Below are positions 32,136 through 41,088 of a DNA stretch of 64,000 bases, piece after piece. The stretch covers positions 62,001 through 126,000 of the forward strand of contig NZ_JANHKP010000001.1 of assembly GCF_024497955.1 (NCBI RefSeq), read 5' to 3'. The position numbers were made by a program, and so were the translations under genes. The stretch is from Streptomyces sp. C10-9-1. Its GTDB lineage: Bacteria; Actinomycetota; Actinomycetes; Streptomycetales; Streptomycetaceae. Positions within the stretch are counted from its first letter, which is position 1, and each line of letters begins with the position of its first letter. The notes under the pieces were generated by a model. The model was not told the DNA's origin. It ran no database searches and saw only the letters and a list, made by a program, of their open reading frames with translations.

Positions 32136-34288
32136 TCGTCCGGCAGCGGGCGCTCGTCCGGCAGGGAGGCGTCGCCCGTCGAGGGGGGCCGGGCGGGCGG
32201 GCGGCGGTCGGCGGGCACGGCGGTCCGCAGGGGCTGCGCGATCGGCACCTCCGGCCCCTGCGCCTCCCTCAGCCAGCGGCGCAGCACCCGGTGCACCTGC
32301 TCGGCGCCGGCCAGCTCCCCGCCGACCGGGACGGGCGGGGACAGCTCGAACGGGGACAGCAGGAAGGGCCGGGACTGCTCGCCGCCGAGCCCGCCGTGCG
32401 AGCCGATCTGCTCCTCGAAGGCGTGGACGACACCGGTCCGCGGCTCGTACACGGAGTTGACCATGATGTCGGCCACGTGCGGGAAGCCGTCGGTGCGGCG
32501 CACGGCGGCCGCCGCGCCGGGTCCGAAGACCTCCAGCGGCCCGGGCGCGCCGTCCCTCAGCCGGGCGACGGGGATCTCGGCGCCGTCCTTCCCGAGCACC
32601 AGCGAACCGTGCTCCTCGCTGCGCACCAGCAGGAAGCCGACCCCGGGGTGGGAGGCCAGCGTGGGCAGCAGCGCGGGGTGGCGGCGGTCGATCTCCTCGC
32701 GGCTCATCCGGTGCGGCACGTCCGGGAACGAGACCAGGGCCAGGTTCCCCGAGGCGAGGACGACCGGGTCGGGTCCCTCCGCCGGGCCCGCCTCCTCGCC
32801 CGGTTCGTCGAGCTGCCGGTGGAGGGCGGTGCGCAGGGCGTCGCGGGCGGCGTCACGGGCCTCGGCCCCACTGCGGGAGCGCCGGGCACGGCGCGGCAGG
32901 GGCAGCCCGCAACCGGCCCGGACCAGGTCCCGCAGGGTCAGCCCGTAGGCCGCCTCGAAGGTCGTCCCGGGGCTCTGGCCGTGGTCGGAGAGCACCACGA
33001 TCCGGTACTCGCGGGGCGCGTGGTCGGCCACCTTGGCGATCAGCGCGAGGGAGCGGTCGAGCCGTTCCAGCACGTCCTGCGCGTCCCCGCTGTGGGGGCC
33101 CGAGTGGTGGGCCACCTCGTCGTAGGCGACGAGGTCGGCGTAGACCACCGTCCGCCCGGCGAGCATGTCCCCGATCACCGCGGCGACCACCACGTCGCGC
33201 TCGACGACCGTGGCGAAGGCGCGGATGAACGGGTAGAGGCCGCCCCGGCCGACCCGCGGCCGGTCCCCGCGCAACCGGGCCCGTGAGGACTGCCCGATCT
33301 CCCGGAGCACCTCCGCCACGAAGGACCCGGCGGTGCGCACCGCGTTCGCGGGGTCGGAGAAGTACGCGAAGTAGCCGGCCCGGGAGCGGTTGGCACGGCC
33401 CCGCCGGGCCGCCACCGACAGCACCAGCGCGAGTTCGTCGGCGCCGCCGCTGAACAGGTTGCCGCGGCTCGCCCCGTCGAGGGTGAGCAGCCCGCCGTCG
33501 GCGGTGCGGGCCACCGCCCGCCGCTGGAGTTCCGCGGCGCCGGAGGGCCGGTTGCTGACGATGACCCGGCCGGTGTCCTTCTCGTACCAGCGGAAGGCCG
33601 GGACGTCGTGGTTGGAGCCGTGCAGGATGCCGAGCTGGCTGGCGCCGGTCTGGCTGGACCAGTCGGTGCGCCACGGCGTCAGCCGGTGGGTGGCACCGAT
33701 CCACGAGGCCACCGTCGGCATGACCCCGCTGTCGGCGGCGCGCCGCAGGACCTCGTGGCCCACGCCGTCGAGCTGCAGGAAGACGGTGCCGGGCGGGGCG
33801 GGGGCGAGGTCGCCGCCGCCGCGTCTGCGGCGCCTGCGCTGGGCCAGCCGGGAGAGCCTGCGCCGGTAGGCGTCGTCGTCCCGGACGGCGAGCGCGGTGG
33901 AGGTCGCGGAGGCGACGGCCGACATCACGGCGGCCACCACCACGGCGGTCTCGGGTGCCGCCGCCCCGCGGCCGCCGGGGATGAGCCAGAGGGCGAGCAG
34001 CAGCAGCGAGCCGTTGAGGAAGAACACCAGCAGCCCGAGCAGCAGGGCCGGCACCAGCAGCAGGGCCCGTACGACGACCGGCCACACCAGCGCGCCGAGC
34101 AGGCCGAAGGCCCCGGCGCCCCAGGCGGCGGTGAGGGCGGTGCGGGTGATCGAGTCGCCGTCGCCCGACTGGAGCCGGAAGTCCGGCAGCGCCCCGGCGA
34201 GTACCAGCATCGTCGCGGTGGAGACGGCCCACACGGCCACCACCCTGAAGACGGCGCCGCCCACCGCGCTCCATCGGCCTGCGGCCAC
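32123..34288 (-). CDS. membrane-anchored alkaline-phosphatase-like phosphodiesterase with holin-like N-terminus
   Basis: A 721-residue protein. About four membrane helices fill residues 12-132 (phage-holin-family-4-like region, with AWGAGAFGLLGALVWPVVVRALLL). A cytoplasmic-or-external AlkP-superfamily domain follows from about residue 160. Metal-site segments are LQLDGVG, a threonine/serine nucleophile region SSQTGASQLGILHG, YADLVAYDEVAHHSG and VVLSDHGQSPG. HVADIMVNS and GSHGGLGG are close to the end. It likely hydrolyses a phosphodiester of lipid or wall polymer. The C-terminus has a small repeat (LPDERPLPDERPA). GTG 34288 has GGTGAG upstream. Confidence 0.85.
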   Translation of the reverse strand: MAAGRWSAVGGAVFRVVAVWAVSTATMLVLAGALPDFRLQSGDGDSITRTALTAAWGAGAFGLLGALVWPVVVRALLLVPALLLGLLVFFLNGSLLLLALWLIPGGRGAAAPETAVVVAAVMSAVASATSTALAVRDDDAYRRRLSRLAQRRRRRRGGGDLAPAPPGTVFLQLDGVGHEVLRRAADSGVMPTVASWIGATHRLTPWRTDWSSQTGASQLGILHGSNHDVPAFRWYEKDTGRVIVSNRPSGAAELQRRAVARTADGGLLTLDGASRGNLFSGGADELALVLSVAARRGRANRSRAGYFAYFSDPANAVRTAGSFVAEVLREIGQSSRARLRGDRPRVGRGGLYPFIRAFATVVERDVVVAAVIGDMLAGRTVVYADLVAYDEVAHHSGPHSGDAQDVLERLDRSLALIAKVADHAPREYRIVVLSDHGQSPGTTFEAAYGLTLRDLVRAGCGLPLPRRARRSRSGAEARDAARDALRTALHRQLDEPGEEAGPAEGPDPVVLASGNLALVSFPDVPHRMSREEIDRRHPALLPTLASHPGVGFLLVRSEEHGSLVLGKDGAEIPVARLRDGAPGPLEVFGPGAAAAVRRTDGFPHVADIMVNSVYEPRTGVVHAFEEQIGSHGGLGGEQSRPFLLSPFELSPPVPVGGELAGAEQVHRVLRRWLREAQGPEVPIAQPLRTAVPADRRPPARPPSTGDASLPDERPLPDERPA

Positions 34289-34578
34289 TCGCGCTCACCT
34301 CACCCTCCACCGCGGGTCTCCAGCCTGTCACAGGCCGCGTGGAGGGGGCTGCGCGGCCCGAGCGCACCCCGGCGGGGGCGGGGGCGCACGCACCGCCGTG
34401 CGCCCCCCGGGGGCCGCCGCGCGGGGCGGGGTGCCCGACCGGCCGGGAGGCGCGGAGAGCGCGGGGGTGCCCCTGCGGTCCGCCCCCGGCGCGGCGGGGG
34501 CCGGGGGCGAACTAACCTCGGAGGCGTACGCGCCCCGGGCAGGCGACCGGGCGGGAGCGGCGGCGAGGAGGGCGGCAC

Positions 34579-35361
34579 GTGCCGGTGGAGGTCACCTGGT
34601 GGGGTCATGCCACCTGCACCATCGAGGACTCCGGCGTGCGGATCCTGACGGACCCGCTGCTGGTGCGGAGGTTCGCCCATCTCCGCAGGCGGCGGGGCGA
34701 GCTCCCGCCCGCCGAGGCGACGGCCGCGGACGCCGTGCTCGTCTCCCATCTGCACTCCGACCACCTGCATCTGCCCTCCCTGGCGCGGCTGGCGCCCGGC
34801 ACCCGGCTGATCGTGCCCCGCGGGGCGCTGCGCGCGGTGCGGGGGCTGCGCCGCACGGCCGCCGCGGCGGGGTTCGCGGTGACCGAGGTGTCGGCGGGCG
34901 AGGAGGTCCGGGTGGGCGGTGTGGCGGTGCGCGCCGTGCGGGCGGCGCACGACGGCCGGCGCCTGCCGGTCGGACCCCATCACGCGCCCGCGCTCGGCTA
35001 CGTGGTCAGCGGCGAGGCGGCCACCTACTTCGCCGGTGACACGGGTCTGTTCGACGCCATGGCCGAGGAGGTGGGGCACGTGGACGTGGCGCTGCTGCCC
35101 GTCGGGGGCTGGGGCCCCTACCTCGGCCACGGCCACCTCGACGCGGGCCGCGCGGCCGAGGCCCTGGCCGCCCTCGCGCCCCGGGCCGCGGTACCCGTCC
35201 ACTACGGCACCTACTGGCCCGTCGGGATGGACGCCGTCCGGCCGCACGAGTTCTACGCTCCCGGGGACGAGTTCGCCCGCAAGGCGGCCCGGCTGGCCCC
35301 CGGGGTCGCCGTCCACCGCCTCGCGCACGGCGAGCGCGTCCGCCCGGAGGCGGGGCGGTGA
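34579..35361 (+). CDS. metallo-beta-lactamase-fold hydrolase
   Basis: A 260-residue protein starting VEVTWWGHATCTIED. The metal motif HLHSDHLHL (near residue 57) is followed by ALGYVVSGEAATYFAGDTGLFDAM and a last metal His in PVHYGTYWPVGMD. It belongs to the UlaG/NAPE-PLD-like branch (MBL fold, lactonase or phosphodiesterase activity). GTG 34579 has GAGGAG 9 bases upstream. The stop overlaps the next start by four bases (GTGA), so it is coupled to the DedA-like protein. Confidence 0.88.
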   Translation: MPVEVTWWGHATCTIEDSGVRILTDPLLVRRFAHLRRRRGELPPAEATAADAVLVSHLHSDHLHLPSLARLAPGTRLIVPRGALRAVRGLRRTAAAAGFAVTEVSAGEEVRVGGVAVRAVRAAHDGRRLPVGPHHAPALGYVVSGEAATYFAGDTGLFDAMAEEVGHVDVALLPVGGWGPYLGHGHLDAGRAAEALAALAPRAAVPVHYGTYWPVGMDAVRPHEFYAPGDEFARKAARLAPGVAVHRLAHGERVRPEAGR

Positions 35362-36011
35362 GCGCCGCTCTGGCCGGAGCCGTGCGTCAGTTCTCGGACA
35401 CCGTGGGCGTGCTGCCCCCGGAGTCCACCCAGCAGGCGGTCGGCTATCCGTCCCTGTTCCTGCTGGTGGCCCTGGGCGCGCTGGTCCCCGTGGTGCCGAC
35501 CGGCGCGGTGGTCAGTTCCGCGGCGGTGGTCGCGTTCCACCAGACGTCCCCGCTGGCCCTCGGCGCGGTGTTCCTGATCGCCTCGCTCGCCGCGTTCACG
35601 GGGGACGTGGTCCTGTACTGGCTCGGGGCGCGCGGCGTCCGCTCGCGCAACGGCTCGCGCTGGCTGGTCGCCCTGCGGGACCGTGCCGCCCCCGACCGGC
35701 TGGAGCAGGCGCGGAACCGGCTGGCGACGCACGGCGGGACCGTGCTGGTGCTGTCCCGCCTGGTGCCGGCCGGGCGGATCCCGGTGATGCTGGCCTGCCT
35801 GCTGTCGCACATGAGCCTGCGGCGGTTCGCCCGCGGGGACGCGCCCGCCTGCCTGGCCTGGGCGGCCACCTACGGCCTCATCGGCATCCTGGGCGGATCG
35901 CTGTTCCCGGAGCCCTGGCAGGGCGTGGTGGCGGCCGTGGCCCTGACCGTCGCGCTCAGCGCGGCCCCGGCACTGTGGCGCCGGGCCCGGCGGGCGCGCC
36001 ACGCGGGCTGA
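35358..36011 (+). CDS. DedA/VTT-domain membrane protein
   Basis: A 217-residue membrane protein with about five helices. The VTT domain segment FLIASLAAFTGDVVLYWLGARG (about 75-96) and FSRLVPAGR-like VLSRLVPAGRIPVMLACLLS (about 130-150, with the conserved Arg) are seen. DedA proteins act in lipid carrier recycling and membrane homeostasis. Translational coupling to the MBL-fold hydrolase suggests they work on a related lipid substrate; this is inference. Confidence 0.85.
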   Translation: MSAALAGAVRQFSDTVGVLPPESTQQAVGYPSLFLLVALGALVPVVPTGAVVSSAAVVAFHQTSPLALGAVFLIASLAAFTGDVVLYWLGARGVRSRNGSRWLVALRDRAAPDRLEQARNRLATHGGTVLVLSRLVPAGRIPVMLACLLSHMSLRRFARGDAPACLAWAATYGLIGILGGSLFPEPWQGVVAAVALTVALSAAPALWRRARRARHAG

Positions 36012-36036
36012 GCGCTCCCGGTCCCGCGGGCGTGCG

Positions 36037-36060
36037 GGGCCGCTCCGCGAGGAGCGGCCC
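36037..36060. terminator. bidirectional terminator
   Basis: A 10-bp perfect stem (36037-36046 with 36051-36060) closed by the tetraloop GCGA, between the convergent DedA-like gene and the aminotransferase-fold gene. Confidence 0.8.
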
Positions 36061-36086
36061 GGGGTCGGTGCGGGGCCGGGCGTTAC

Positions 36087-37304
36087 TCACCGGAGTTCGT
36101 CGAGGACGGCGGCGAGCCGCCCGAGGCCGCCGCTCACCTGGGGCAGTGCGAGCGGATCGGGTGCGGCGAGGGCCGCGCGCTGCTCCTCCGCCGTGGCGCC
36201 GAGGAGCGGGCCGGTCGGCAGCCGGACGCGCAGGGCGCCGAGTTCGTCGCCGAAGCGGTGCCCGCCGGGAACCGGTGCTCCGAGGCGGCCGCCCAGGTAG
36301 TCCTCCAGGTCCATCGAGTCCCCCACCCCTCGCTCGGCGAGCCGGCCGCGCAGCGGTGCGAGGTCGGCGTACAGGTGGCGTCCGGCCTGCGGGGGCCGGG
36401 CCAGGGCACCGGCCGCCAGGACGGTGCCGTGCAGGGCGGCGGCGACGCTCGCGTGCAGGCGGGCCGCCCGGGCGGCCCGCTCGGCCACCGCGGCGGGCTC
36501 GCCGAGGACGTGGGCGGCCGCGGCGGCCACCGGACCGGCGACGACCGCCCCGAGCGCGGTCAGCAGGTCGAGCGTGCGGCCCCGTTCCACGGCACCCGGG
36601 CGGGTCGCCGGAAAGCGGGCCACGGCCACCGGCCAGGACTCGGGGGCGAGGCCACCGACCAGGTCGGCCAGGACCGTCACGTCCTCGGGACACATCTCGG
36701 CCGGGCTGAACAGCACCGTGTCCTCGGGCCGGTGCAGCGTGTCCCGCCAGGTCTCGTCGCTGATCACGTGCAGGCCCTCGGCGACGGCCGCCTCGCACGC
36801 CTCGCGGACGGTCTCCGGAGGGGCGACGGTGGCCGTCGGGTCGTCGGCGACGGACAGCAGCAGCAGACGGGGGCGCCCGCCCTCGGCCCGTACCCGCCGG
36901 ACGGTCTCCAGCAGGGCCACCGGATCGGGGACGCCACCGCACTCGGCGGGGGTGGGCACGTGGTAGGCGGGCCTGCCCAGCAGCCGGGCCTGCGGGGCCC
37001 ACCAGGCGGGGCAGGGTCTCGGCATCAGCACATCGCCGTCGTGCGCGGCGAGAAGGGCGAGCAGCAGGGGCTGGGCCCCGGGGGCCGCGACGACGCCCTC
37101 GGGGCCGCCGTGCAGTCCGCGGCGCCCCCAGTAGCCGGAGGCGGCCGCCCGCAGCGCGGCGCCGCCGCCGGGGGGCTCCGCCCGCGCCGCGCCGGCCGCG
37201 GCGCACAGCACCGCGGCGGCCGAGTCGAGGACGGGCAGTCCGGTGCCCGGCGCCGGAGGGCCGAAGCGCACGGGTCCCCGTCCGGCGGGCTCGGCGTCCT
37301 GCAT
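36087..37304 (-). CDS. aminotransferase-fold (type I) protein lacking the PLP lysine
   Basis: A 405-residue protein that aligns with class I/II aminotransferases: GYWGRRGLHGGPEGVVAAPGAQ near residue 58, VLMPRPCPAWW near 92, and LHVISDETWRD (Asp183, the residue that normally binds the PLP nitrogen). Where the Schiff-base lysine is expected (S-x-x-K), the sequence reads LVGGLAPESWPVAV, with Pro221 in that place. The whole protein contains no lysine at all. It therefore cannot form an internal aldimine and is probably a non-catalytic or re-purposed member. It is monocistronic. Confidence 0.85.
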   Translation of the reverse strand: MQDAEPAGRGPVRFGPPAPGTGLPVLDSAAAVLCAAAGAARAEPPGGGAALRAAASGYWGRRGLHGGPEGVVAAPGAQPLLLALLAAHDGDVLMPRPCPAWWAPQARLLGRPAYHVPTPAECGGVPDPVALLETVRRVRAEGGRPRLLLLSVADDPTATVAPPETVREACEAAVAEGLHVISDETWRDTLHRPEDTVLFSPAEMCPEDVTVLADLVGGLAPESWPVAVARFPATRPGAVERGRTLDLLTALGAVVAGPVAAAAAHVLGEPAAVAERAARAARLHASVAAALHGTVLAAGALARPPQAGRHLYADLAPLRGRLAERGVGDSMDLEDYLGGRLGAPVPGGHRFGDELGALRVRLPTGPLLGATAEEQRAALAAPDPLALPQVSGGLGRLAAVLDELR

Positions 37305-37526
37305 GCGGTCACCTCCTGCTCGGCGCCGTCCGCGCTCCGGTGCGCCCGCGCCGGTGGCGCGGCGGTTCGCGTGCCCGGCCCCACACGCCCTTTATACGAA
37401 GGTTCGCCCGCGACCGCGCGGGGGCGGCGACCGGGCGGGGCATCCGGTGCCCGGCGAATCCGCCGGGCCGTCGGCCGCCGGGGTGGCTGCGGCGTGGCTC
37501 AGGCGGTCCCGGGGTATCCGAGCCGC

Positions 37527-39047
37527 ATGACAGAGCATCGGACCCCCTCGTCCTCCCCGGCCGGCGCGCCCCGCGGACGGCTGCACGACCTTCTCGGCAC
37601 CTGGGACCGGCGGGTCTTCCACGCCGTGGCGGCCCGCGAGTGGCCGGGGGCGGAGCCGGTCCTGCCGCGGCTGAGCCGCAGCGCCAACCACGGCCTGCTG
37701 TGGTTCGGCACGGCGGCGGCGATCGCGGCGTTCGGAGGGGGCGCGCGGTCCCGGCGGGCCGCGGTGCGCGGCGCGGCCTCGCTGGCGGTGGCCTCGGCGG
37801 TGATCAACACCGTCGGCAAGCGCTCGGTGCGCCGGGCGCGTCCGCTGCTCGACGCGGTGCCGGTGATACGGCAGCTGAAGCGCCAGCCGTTCACCTCGTC
37901 CTTCCCCTCCGGGCACGCCGCCTCCGCGGCCGCCTTCGCCACCGGTGTGGCCCTGGAGTCCCGTGCCTGGGGGGCGGTGGTCGCACCGGTGGCCGCCTCG
38001 GTGGCCTTCTCCCGGGTGTACACGGGCGTGCACTACCCGGGGGACGTGCTCGCGGGTGCCGCGCTCGGGGTGGGCGCCGCGCTCGCGGTCCGCGGCGCGG
38101 TGCCGACCCGCTCGCAGCTCCCCCCGCCGGGCCGCCCCCGCGAGCACGCCCCCGCGCTGGCGGGCGGCGAGGGCCTGGTGGTCGTGGTCAACCGCGAGTC
38201 GGGCACGGCCGACTGCGCCGCGGCGGTCCGGGAGGCGCTGCCGCTCGCGGAGGTCGTCGAGTGCGCACCGGACGAGCTGCCCGACCAGTTCGCGAAGGCG
38301 GCGGAACGGGCGCGGGCCCTGGGCGTGGTCGGTGGCGACGGCACGGTCAACCTGGCGGCGACCGTGGCGGTGACGCGGCGTCTGCCGCTGGCGGTCTTCC
38401 CCGGCGGGACGCTCAACCACTTCGCCTACGACCTGGGAGTGGAGGAGGTGGCCGACGCCTGCCGGGCGGTGGAGGCCGGCGAGGCGATCGGGGTGGACCT
38501 CGGGCGCTTCCGGCCGGACCCGGGAGCGGGGGGCGCAGGCGAGCCGGGGTACTTCCTCAACACGTTCAGCCTCGGCGTCTACCCGGAGCTGGTCCGGATC
38601 AGGGAGCGGTGGTCGCCCCGGATCGGCGCCTGGCCCGCGGGAGTGCTGGCGGCGAGCCGGGTCCTGCGCGGGGAGCATCCCCTGGAGGCCGAGGTGCAGG
38701 GCCGCCGGCGGCCGATGTGGCTGCTGTTCGCGGGCAACGGCGTCTACCGGGGCGTCGGGCCGACCCCCGGCCTCCGGCAGAACCTGGCGGACGGCCTGCT
38801 CGACGTGCGCGTGGTGCACGGCGGCCGGTTGCCGGGGCTCCGGCTGCTGGGGGCCGCCGTCGCGGGGAAGGTGCGCCGCTCGCCGGTGCACGCGGCCCGG
38901 CAGCTGCGGCAGGTGCGGATCGGCGGGCTGGCCCCGGGCACGCTCCTGGCCTACGACGGGGAGGTGCGCCGGGCCCCGGGCGGCGGGCTGGTGGTCGACA
39001 AGCTCGTCGACGCGCTCACCGTCTACCGCCCGCAGCGGCTGCTCTGA
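37527..39047 (+). CDS. PAP2 phosphatase - diacylglycerol/lipid kinase fusion
   Basis: A 506-residue two-domain protein. Residues 45-190 are a membrane PAP2 acid phosphatase with K98...R105-P106, PSGH (127-130) and SR-x5-H-x3-D (162-173). Residues 215-500 are a lipid kinase (DAGK-catalytic) with VVGGDGTVNLAATV (269-280), FPGGTLNHFA and a late LAYDGEVRR. The fusion is common in actinomycetes and may turn over undecaprenyl or glycerolipid phosphates. ATG 37527 is chosen because upstream in-frame sequence is low-complexity and antisense to the previous gene. A CACCCG array follows the stop by 24 bp. Confidence 0.9.
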   Translation: MTEHRTPSSSPAGAPRGRLHDLLGTWDRRVFHAVAAREWPGAEPVLPRLSRSANHGLLWFGTAAAIAAFGGGARSRRAAVRGAASLAVASAVINTVGKRSVRRARPLLDAVPVIRQLKRQPFTSSFPSGHAASAAAFATGVALESRAWGAVVAPVAASVAFSRVYTGVHYPGDVLAGAALGVGAALAVRGAVPTRSQLPPPGRPREHAPALAGGEGLVVVVNRESGTADCAAAVREALPLAEVVECAPDELPDQFAKAAERARALGVVGGDGTVNLAATVAVTRRLPLAVFPGGTLNHFAYDLGVEEVADACRAVEAGEAIGVDLGRFRPDPGAGGAGEPGYFLNTFSLGVYPELVRIRERWSPRIGAWPAGVLAASRVLRGEHPLEAEVQGRRRPMWLLFAGNGVYRGVGPTPGLRQNLADGLLDVRVVHGGRLPGLRLLGAAVAGKVRRSPVHAARQLRQVRIGGLAPGTLLAYDGEVRRAPGGGLVVDKLVDALTVYRPQRLL

Positions 39048-39070
39048 CCGGACGGCGGCCGGAGACCGCG

Positions 39071-39118
39071 CACCCGCACCCGCACCCGCACCCGCACCCG
39101 CACCCGCACCCGCACCCG
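39071..39118. repeat. (CACCCG)8 microsatellite
   Basis: Eight perfect copies of the hexamer CACCCG lie 24 bp after the stop codon of the PAP2-DAGK gene, before the two hairpins. Confidence 0.97.
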
Positions 39119-39173
39119 CCGGAAAACGGATCGACGTGCGGACGCGGTGTCACGCACCATGGCCGAGCCGCTG

Positions 39174-39236
39174 CCGCGGCCGGCCACGGGGGTGCCGGCC
39201 GCGGGGCGGGCACGGCCTGCCGCCCGGCCGTGCCCG
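39174..39236. terminator. two consecutive hairpins between convergent genes
   Basis: The first stem is 39174-39184 with 39194-39204 (11 bp, 9-base loop). The second is 39207-39217 with 39226-39236 (11 bp, 8-base loop). Both lie between the PAP2-DAGK gene and the convergent phosphatase gene. Confidence 0.7.
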
Positions 39237-39251
39237 TCGTGCGCCGGGTGC

Positions 39252-39686
39252 TCAGCCGGCGGCGAAGCGGCGGGCGTACCGCCGCTGCCAGGGAGTCTCC
39301 ACCGCGCGCCGGTCGTAGTGGCGCCGCACATAGGCCACCGCCTCCCCCGGCGGGACGCCGTCGAGGACGGCGAGGCAGGCGAGCGCCGTGCCGGTGCGGC
39401 CGCGGCCCCCGCCGCAGGCGACCTCCACGCGCTCCTCCGCGCAGCGCCGCCACGCCTCGGTGCGCAGCCGGTGGGCGAGCACGCGGTCGCGGGGCAGCCC
39501 GAAATCGGGCCAGGGCAGCCACCGGACCTCCCCGGCGTCCGGGGCGGGCCGCCTGCCGAGGAGCCGGACGGACAGCGCGGGCACGGGCCCCCCGGGCAGC
39601 GGGCCGCGCAGCGCCCTGCCGCGGACGAGGCGCCCGGAGGGCAGGCGCAGCACCCCCGGGCCGTTCGGTTCCCAGGTCTCCGCCAT
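39252..39686 (-). CDS. protein tyrosine / dual-specificity phosphatase
   Basis: A 144-residue protein. The catalytic loop is VACGGGRGRTGTALA, a Cys-x5-Arg signature (Cys about 90, Arg about 96) of cysteine-based phosphatases. An upstream WLPWPDFGLPRD segment fits the general-acid loop, with Asp in WPDFG. HYDRRAVETPWQRRYARRF forms the basic C-terminus. It should remove phosphate from protein tyrosine or another small substrate. ATG 39686 has GGGAGG close upstream. Confidence 0.85.
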   Translation of the reverse strand: MAETWEPNGPGVLRLPSGRLVRGRALRGPLPGGPVPALSVRLLGRRPAPDAGEVRWLPWPDFGLPRDRVLAHRLRTEAWRRCAEERVEVACGGGRGRTGTALACLAVLDGVPPGEAVAYVRRHYDRRAVETPWQRRYARRFAAG

Positions 39687-39848
39687 CCCCCCGCCTCCCT
39701 GCGCGCGCTCCCTGCCGCCTCGCCCCCCATGATGCCCGCACACCCCGGATGCCCATGATGCGAGATACAGGTCTCGCCATTCGGTCGCGACGCGTACGGT
39801 GGAGCGCAGCTCCTCCGCACCCTCCGCCACCGAAGGGACTCCACTCCC

Positions 39849-40667
39849 ATGCCGAAAGAGACCGCCGTCTACACCCACGGGCACCACGAGTCGGTGCTGC
39901 GCTCGCACAGCTGGCGCACCGCCGAGAACTCGGCCGCCTACCTGATCGGGGAACTCCGCCCGGGGATGCGGGTCCTGGACGTCGGCTGCGGCCCCGGCAC
40001 CATCACCGCCGACCTCGCCGGGCTGGTGTCCCCGGGCGGCAGCGTCACGGCCGTGGACGCCGCCGCCTCCGTCCTGGACCAGGCCCGGGCCCTCACCGCC
40101 GAACGCGGTCTGGAGTGCGTGGAGTTCGCGGTGGCGGACGTCCACGCACTGGACTTCGAGGACGGCTCCTTCGACGTCGTCCACGCCCACCAGGTGCTCC
40201 AGCACGTGGGGGACCCCGTCCAGGCCCTGCGCGAGATGCGCCGGGTGTGCCGGCCGGGGGGTGTCGTCGCCGCCCGGGACAGCGACTACCGGGGGTTCAC
40301 CTGGTTCCCCGAGCCGCCCGTGCTGGCCGAATGGCTGGAGCTCTACATCAGGGTCGCCCGCTCGTGCGGCGGCGAGCCGAACGCGGGCCGGCGGCTGCTC
40401 TCCTGGGCGCGCGCCGCGGGCTTCACGGACGTCACCGCGTCGGCGGCCGCCTGGTGCTTCGCGACCCCGCAGGACCGGGCCTGGTGGAGCGGACTGTGGG
40501 CCGACCGCACCACCGAGTCGGCCTATGCGAGGCTGGCCGTGGAGGGCGGCCACGCCACCCGCGGGCAACTCGCCGCGATCGCCGAGGGGTGGCGCGCCTG
40601 GGGCGCCGCCGAGGACGCCTGGTTCATGGTCCCGCACGGCGAGATCCTGTGCCGGGTGCCGGACTGA
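39849..40667 (+). CDS. class I SAM-dependent methyltransferase
   Basis: A 272-residue protein of the UbiE/MenG-like type. SAM motif I is VLDVGCGPGTITADLA (about 42-57), motif II is SVTAVDAAAS and motif III is FDVVHAHQVLQHVGDPVQAL. The C-terminal part (WFPEPPVLAEWLELY, WWSGLWADRTT) is shared by Streptomyces methyltransferases acting on small molecules. The substrate is unknown. It is monocistronic and its start has no close partner. Confidence 0.88.
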   Translation: MPKETAVYTHGHHESVLRSHSWRTAENSAAYLIGELRPGMRVLDVGCGPGTITADLAGLVSPGGSVTAVDAAASVLDQARALTAERGLECVEFAVADVHALDFEDGSFDVVHAHQVLQHVGDPVQALREMRRVCRPGGVVAARDSDYRGFTWFPEPPVLAEWLELYIRVARSCGGEPNAGRRLLSWARAAGFTDVTASAAAWCFATPQDRAWWSGLWADRTTESAYARLAVEGGHATRGQLAAIAEGWRAWGAAEDAWFMVPHGEILCRVPD

Positions 40668-41088
40668 CCGGACCCTCCCCCGCGGCCGCGCTCCCCGCGA
40701 GGGGCGGCCGTGGGCGCCGGCCCCGGAGCGGGAGGGGCGGAACGCACGGACGGCGCGCGCCCCGGGCAGCCGACCGGGACAGGGCACCGCCGACGGGCGG
40801 TCAGAACCGGTCACTTCACGTGCACTTCACGACATGCCGAGGCCGGAAGCGCTCGCCCCGGCAGCGGATCGGCACTCCGGGGGCTGTTCCGGGACCAATG
40901 CCCCTGCGCCGGGAGCCGTCCGGCCCGTAGACTCCGGCACCTGGACAACACCCGCGGTGCCGTGCCCGAGACGCCCCGGAGAACGGCAGCCCTCCCGACC
41001 GGCAGGCGTCGGCGCGGCCCCGACGCCGGCAGGTCACCGGGGGCGGCACGTACCCGCCTGCGCGGCCCCACGCTGCGCTGGAGAACTC
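40668..41088. other. 421-bp intergenic region upstream of the SpoIIE-type phosphatase
   Basis: No gene. An imperfect hairpin (40683-40710) may end the methyltransferase message. A direct repeat CACTTCACG occurs at 40812-40820 and 40823-40831, one helical turn apart. A TAGACT -10-like hexamer is at 40928-40933. These are candidates only. Confidence 0.4.

Noticed and set aside
32123..34288. Prophage or holin of phage origin
   Set aside because: The holin-like part is the membrane anchor of a long AlkP-type enzyme, and no other phage genes are nearby.
37340..40930. A plus-strand open frame of nearly 1,200 codons
   Set aside because: It runs through the PAP2-DAGK gene and methyltransferase gene in a second frame and crosses the CACCCG repeat. 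The composition is almost only Arg, Gly, Ala and Pro, and conserved motifs are in the other frames.
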